From: CAVWDI01 sp046259385
GTDB taxonomy: Bacteria; Chloroflexota; Anaerolineae; Anaerolineales; UBA4823
Assembly (NCBI GenBank): GCA_046259385.1
Contig: JBJYWI010000271.1
Location: 1 to 25,423 of the forward strand
Length of the DNA: 25,423 bases
Direction of reading: 5' to 3'
The first letter of the stretch is position 1; each line of letters starts with the position of its first letter. The notes beneath the pieces were generated by a model, which worked only from the letters and a program-made list of their open reading frames with translations, was not told the DNA's origin and made no database searches. Position numbers and translations under genes: made by a program. Of the stretch, positions 22,356 to 25,423 are shown piece by piece.

Positions 22356-23621
22356 ATGGGCGATCGAACCCCGATTGATCAAAGAGCTAAAAAACGTAAT
22401 ACCAACCCATGGGGGAATTGTCTAATCCAATCAGGCTTTTTAGCCGCGAGCCTGGCGGCTTTCCTGATTCTTGTTTCGGCCTGCACGCTATACTTAGCTG
22501 GAAAAGCACCAGCATCGGCTGGACCTGGAAGCCCGGTCCTTACTCTCGTATATGGCTCTAAAAATCAGCCGGAGACCGGGGACGAGAACCCAAAATTTGC
22601 TACACCTGTTACTGATCTCCAGGTAAATTCAAAAGAAAATACCCTCGCAGCCCAAGCCGGGGTGAATTCGGATGCCGCGGGTTTCAGCCTATCGGGTGTC
22701 GTTTTCTTTGACATGGATGGAAACGGTATGAGAACAGAAAGCGAACCCGGAATCGGGTCTGTGCGGGTCTGCATCCAGAACCCGCTGGGATTTGATTGTA
22801 CACCCAGCGGGCAGGGTGGAAGTTATCACATGAATGGGCTGCAGGGTGGTCCGGTTAAATTGTATATCGAAGATCCGAGCGAGCAGCCGGAATCCCAATT
22901 CCGTTATCTAGTATTTTCGTACGGTTATGCCGTCGTGCCGGGATACTATATTAACGGGCGCAGGGTGGCGGAACAGCGCCTGCCGGATACCCGGGTCAGC
23001 CCCATCCAGGAACCCTTTGAGGTTGAAATAAAGGCGGATTTAACCCTGGATCTGGCGCTCACCCAGGGATATCTAACAGACCCGTTTTCCTGCCAGGACC
23101 GGGAGAGGATCGCGGAAACGCACTGGTATGACCTGGAACCAGCGACTGGGCAGGTTCGTAATTATAAGGGTGAAACCGCAATGGAATACGGCTCCGAAGG
23201 CAGGACTGCAGACGGTCACCAGGCAGTCGACTGGGGAAACTCAAACCGGAATGTAATCGGCATCCTGGTTCGGGCGGCGGCTCCCGGGATAGTGGCATTC
23301 GCGGGTGAGGATATTACTCTGCACGGCAACTGCCGCATGGTGACACTCGCACACCCGGATACCGGGCATAGGACCGGCTATGTGCATCTGGATACAATTC
23401 TGGTTGTGGACGGCCAGGAGTTAAAGCGCGGCCAGATCATAGGCACGCTCGGCGACAGCTGCACTGAATGGCCTCACCTGCATTTTACGTTCAACCCAGG
23501 ATGGGACCCGGAGAATCAGAACTGGTCGAATAAAGACCCCTTTCGGGATACGCAGGATCCGGCTTCTTTTACCTGGTGGACAGTGGATAACCAGCCTGTT
23601 TGCATTGATTTCAGCGAGTGA
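22356..23621 (+). CDS. Membrane-anchored SdrD-B-like and M23 metallopeptidase protein
   Basis: This 421-residue protein has a basic N-terminus, a hydrophobic stretch at 28-42 and LVSAC (Cys43), so it is a lipoprotein or signal-anchored protein. A linker follows, then an SdrD-B-like beta domain (about 108-230) with SGVVFFDMDGNGM and EPGIGSVRVCI. A C-terminal LytM/M23 peptidase domain (about 255-400) has the zinc motif GHQAVD (His288, Asp292), His347 in YVHLD and the HLH pair (His374, His376). All M23 metal and catalytic residues are present, so it should cleave peptidoglycan cross-bridges or other Gly-rich peptides outside the cell. Cys residues in the domain suggest disulfides. It starts 7 bases after the NdpA-like stop with no good ribosome site, so translation may be coupled. 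Confidence 0.85.
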   Translation: MGDRTPIDQRAKKRNTNPWGNCLIQSGFLAASLAAFLILVSACTLYLAGKAPASAGPGSPVLTLVYGSKNQPETGDENPKFATPVTDLQVNSKENTLAAQAGVNSDAAGFSLSGVVFFDMDGNGMRTESEPGIGSVRVCIQNPLGFDCTPSGQGGSYHMNGLQGGPVKLYIEDPSEQPESQFRYLVFSYGYAVVPGYYINGRRVAEQRLPDTRVSPIQEPFEVEIKADLTLDLALTQGYLTDPFSCQDRERIAETHWYDLEPATGQVRNYKGETAMEYGSEGRTADGHQAVDWGNSNRNVIGILVRAAAPGIVAFAGEDITLHGNCRMVTLAHPDTGHRTGYVHLDTILVVDGQELKRGQIIGTLGDSCTEWPHLHFTFNPGWDPENQNWSNKDPFRDTQDPASFTWWTVDNQPVCIDFSE

Positions 23622-23669
23622 ACTGGCATTAAACCATCATGACCGCAATCACCCCCGCGGCAAATCGTA

Positions 23670-24428
23670 TCAAGCGGAATTTTTTAGTTCTTTGAGCGCG
23701 CTGACAGCAGCATTACCGAGCAATAATGTGTCAGTTCCTATTACCAGCAGGCGGAAGCCCTCAAGCAAGTATTCTCTTGCAGCATGAGGGTCAATTGAGA
23801 AGATTCCAACAGGCATACTGGCTTCCAAGCAGCGCTGGCGGATGGTTGAGATTGAAGCCCTCAATTGCGGGTTTTCCAATTCACCAATCATGCCCATGCT
23901 GCCGGATAGGTCATACGGACCTACCAGGAGCGCGTCGAACCCCGGCACATCCAGAATCGCATCGATGTTTTCGACTGCCGTAATATGTTCTACCTGCAGG
24001 ATCAGGGCGGTGTCGCGGTTGGCGCGTTCCACGTATTCCTGGAATTCCATCCCGTAGCCGTGCGCCCTGGCGATCCCAACGCTGCGCTCACCTGCTGGCG
24101 GGAATCTTGTCAAGCGTACTGCTTGCTCAGCATCTTTTTTAGTGCGCAACTGTGGGATTATTATGCCAGACGGGCCAAGATCGAGTGTTTTTTTAATTGC
24201 TTCTTCATCGTTTACAGGCACACGCAGAACGCAGCTCGTTTTCGGCCCAGCTGACATGATCATCCTCTGGGCTTGCAGGTAGGAGATCGGCCCGTGTTCG
24301 AGGTCGATAAACAGCCAGTCGAAACCGCAGTTTGCCAGCAGTTCAGCGATCTCCGGCGAAGGAAGCGATATAAGCGTGCCGATAAGGCTTTCCCCGCCAA
24401 GCAGCCGTTCCCGAAATCCTTTTTTCAT
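23670..24428 (-). CDS. HpcH/HpaI-family class II aldolase
   Basis: This 252-residue TIM-barrel protein has the family length. Active-site residues match E. coli HpcH almost number for number: Asp42 and His45 in DLEHG, Arg69 in LRVP, Glu148 in QVEH (metal ligand) and Asp174 in GPYDLS (metal ligand). The family cleaves or forms 4-hydroxy-2-oxo acids, releasing pyruvate or a related keto acid and an aldehyde, with a divalent metal. The exact substrate cannot be told; relatives act on HHED, 2-keto-3-deoxy-sugar acids and similar compounds. It follows the MoaD-RsbW fusion gene after 25 bases and probably shares its mRNA, with GAGAGG upstream. The gene converges with the M23 gene across 48 bases. 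Confidence 0.9.
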   Translation of the reverse strand: MKKGFRERLLGGESLIGTLISLPSPEIAELLANCGFDWLFIDLEHGPISYLQAQRMIMSAGPKTSCVLRVPVNDEEAIKKTLDLGPSGIIIPQLRTKKDAEQAVRLTRFPPAGERSVGIARAHGYGMEFQEYVERANRDTALILQVEHITAVENIDAILDVPGFDALLVGPYDLSGSMGMIGELENPQLRASISTIRQRCLEASMPVGIFSIDPHAAREYLLEGFRLLVIGTDTLLLGNAAVSALKELKNSA

Positions 24429-24453
24429 ATAAATTCGAACCTCTCGTAAGTTT

Positions 24454-25221
24454 TTAACCGGTTTTTGTCGTTGGTAGTTCTCCCCGGTCCAAAGTTATTT
24501 TTTTACAGGCGGTCTTGTACAGGGATAATATGTTCGCGCCATCCGGGGTTCGTTCATATTCGATCCGATCGGTCATTTGCCGGATCAGATGGATCCCAAG
24601 GCCTCCCAGAGGCCGCTTATCCAGGGGTAGGTCCAGGTCTGGAGGCGCTGCTGTTGTGGGGTCAAATGGCGGTGCCCAATCCTTCAATAGGACAATTAAT
24701 ATGCCCTCCTGACACTCGATTTTTAATTCAAGCATCCCCTGCGCTAGGCTGTAACCATGAAGTATGATGTTGGAGGCTGCCTCATCCACAGCGAGCATAA
24801 TATCAGCGGATGCGTCCCTGTCAGCGCCAAATTCACGAGCGGCAAACTGGATAAAAGCGCGGATGCTTTCTAGATTTTTCAGTTTTGCCGGAGTGTTCAT
24901 GCTGAAATTCATGTCCCCAAAGCCATCCTTTCTGGAACCGCCGGCGATAGGCGGGAAAATGGCGACCTCATCGCCGTCCTTCAGCGGGGTATCAAGACCC
25001 CCTGGCAGGTGGTTTGCATTGCGTCCGTTCACCAGAACGATCACTATCTGCGCCAGGGATCCATCCCGGTCAAACTGGATAAGAGATCCGAATTCGCCAT
25101 TTACCTCAGAAAGTCGGCTGAGAAACTGGCGGACAGACAAACCATCGGGAATTTCGAACTTGCGATCGCCGACAAGACCTTTGAAAGTCAGATATCCTCG
25201 CAGTTGTATTTTCATTTTCAT
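24454..25221 (-). CDS. MoaD/ThiS-type beta-grasp domain fused to an RsbW-like anti-sigma kinase ATPase
   Basis: This 255-residue protein has residues 1-95 matching the MoaD/ThiS sulfur-carrier fold: LSVRQFLSRL after the first strands, IVIVLVNGR, LKDGDEVAIFPPIAGG, with the GG at 94-95. In free MoaD/ThiS proteins GG is the very C-terminus, which is activated and loaded with sulfur. Here it is followed by SRKDGFGDM. Residues about 108-245 are a GHKL ATPase of the RsbW/SpoIIAB type: DIMLAVDEAASNIILHGY (Glu147, Asn151 of the N-box), DWAPPFDP (G1-like) and GGLGIHLIRQ (G2). Both halves look intact. RsbW-type proteins bind ATP, phosphorylate STAS anti-anti-sigma partners and hold sigma factors; no partner is visible. 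An internal ATG at 24912 (Met104), with GGGGA and AAAGGA upstream, could give a separate ATPase. A minus-strand TATAAT (25247-25242) sits 20 bases before the start. Confidence 0.82.
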   Translation of the reverse strand: MKMKIQLRGYLTFKGLVGDRKFEIPDGLSVRQFLSRLSEVNGEFGSLIQFDRDGSLAQIVIVLVNGRNANHLPGGLDTPLKDGDEVAIFPPIAGGSRKDGFGDMNFSMNTPAKLKNLESIRAFIQFAAREFGADRDASADIMLAVDEAASNIILHGYSLAQGMLELKIECQEGILIVLLKDWAPPFDPTTAAPPDLDLPLDKRPLGGLGIHLIRQMTDRIEYERTPDGANILSLYKTACKKITLDRGELPTTKTG

Positions 25222-25423
25222 TACGCAGTGTATAAGGGCGTATTATATATGAAATAACCGAAGCTGGAGAAACAGGCGGGTTACCGGAAAACCTTCAGGC
25301 TGGTTAAACCAGACCGCTGGCTGCGAATAAATATCCTGGGATCTAACAAATCGAGCGGAAACTTAATAGAAAAAGATTAGAAAATTCACAATTCTTAAAG
25401 GAACGATAATAATCCGGAAGAAT
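25222..25423. other. Non-coding right edge with a possible -10 box
   Basis: The minus-strand TATAAT at 25247-25242 suggests a promoter for the fusion gene, but no good -35 box is seen at 17 bases. The final bases are AT-rich with AAAGGAA near 25397; no start codon follows inside the window. Confidence 0.4.

Overview
The window looks like a chromosomal stretch from an uncultured member of the Chloroflexota, probably class Anaerolineae. This is inferred, not measured. The pointers are the acidic, proline-rich linkers after the lipoprotein cysteines, a META/SH3b lipoprotein, a remnant of a prenyltransferase-repeat protein of a kind I associate with this phylum, a 66-residue conserved small protein, and moderate GC with consensus sigma70-type promoters. 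I see no tRNA, rRNA, CRISPR array, transposase or phage gene.

Left half (1-12,440): a large catabolic operon. A cut-off DUF1638 gene runs leftwards. Diverging from it is a promoter with perfect -35 and -10 boxes and 17-bp spacing, followed by a perfect 12-bp-arm palindrome. It drives a ROK-family repressor, then an Rbs-type sugar ABC importer (permease, lipoprotein binding protein, double-domain ATPase), a DUF4380-like protein, a creatininase-family hydrolase, a methyltransferase fused to a corrinoid (vitamin B12) protein as in CmuA, and a class I xylose isomerase with every metal ligand I checked in place. A strong hairpin terminator closes it. My reading is that the operon imports an O-methylated sugar or polyol, removes the methyl group through a corrinoid, and passes a pentose to XylA. 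The substrate is a guess. The binding protein is remarkable: it carries two complete ligand-binding domains encoded by a 933-bp direct repeat that reads identical base for base, while the linkers in front of each copy have diverged.

Middle (12,540-20,670): a GT39-like membrane glycosyltransferase, converging with a two-gene ABC unit (LolD-like ATPase and 8-TM FtsX-type permease) that has its own promoter. Upstream of that unit, on the same strand, lie an N-terminally missing remnant of a prenyltransferase-repeat protein, a 740-residue lipoprotein with two META and two SH3b domains, and a 66-residue conserved small protein with its own terminator.

Right part (20,671-25,423): about 620 bases of AT-rich non-coding DNA with stem-loops and a T-run, then a promoter and two tightly spaced genes (NdpA-like nucleoid-associated protein; lipoprotein with an SdrD-B-like domain and an M23 peptidase domain). 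Converging on these is a two-gene operon: an unusual fusion of a MoaD/ThiS-type beta-grasp domain, with its GG motif internal, to an RsbW-like anti-sigma kinase ATPase, followed by a HpcH/HpaI-type aldolase.

The best candidates for something undescribed are the ROK-ABC-corrinoid methyltransferase-XylA operon, the tandem-domain binding protein, and the MoaD-RsbW fusion.
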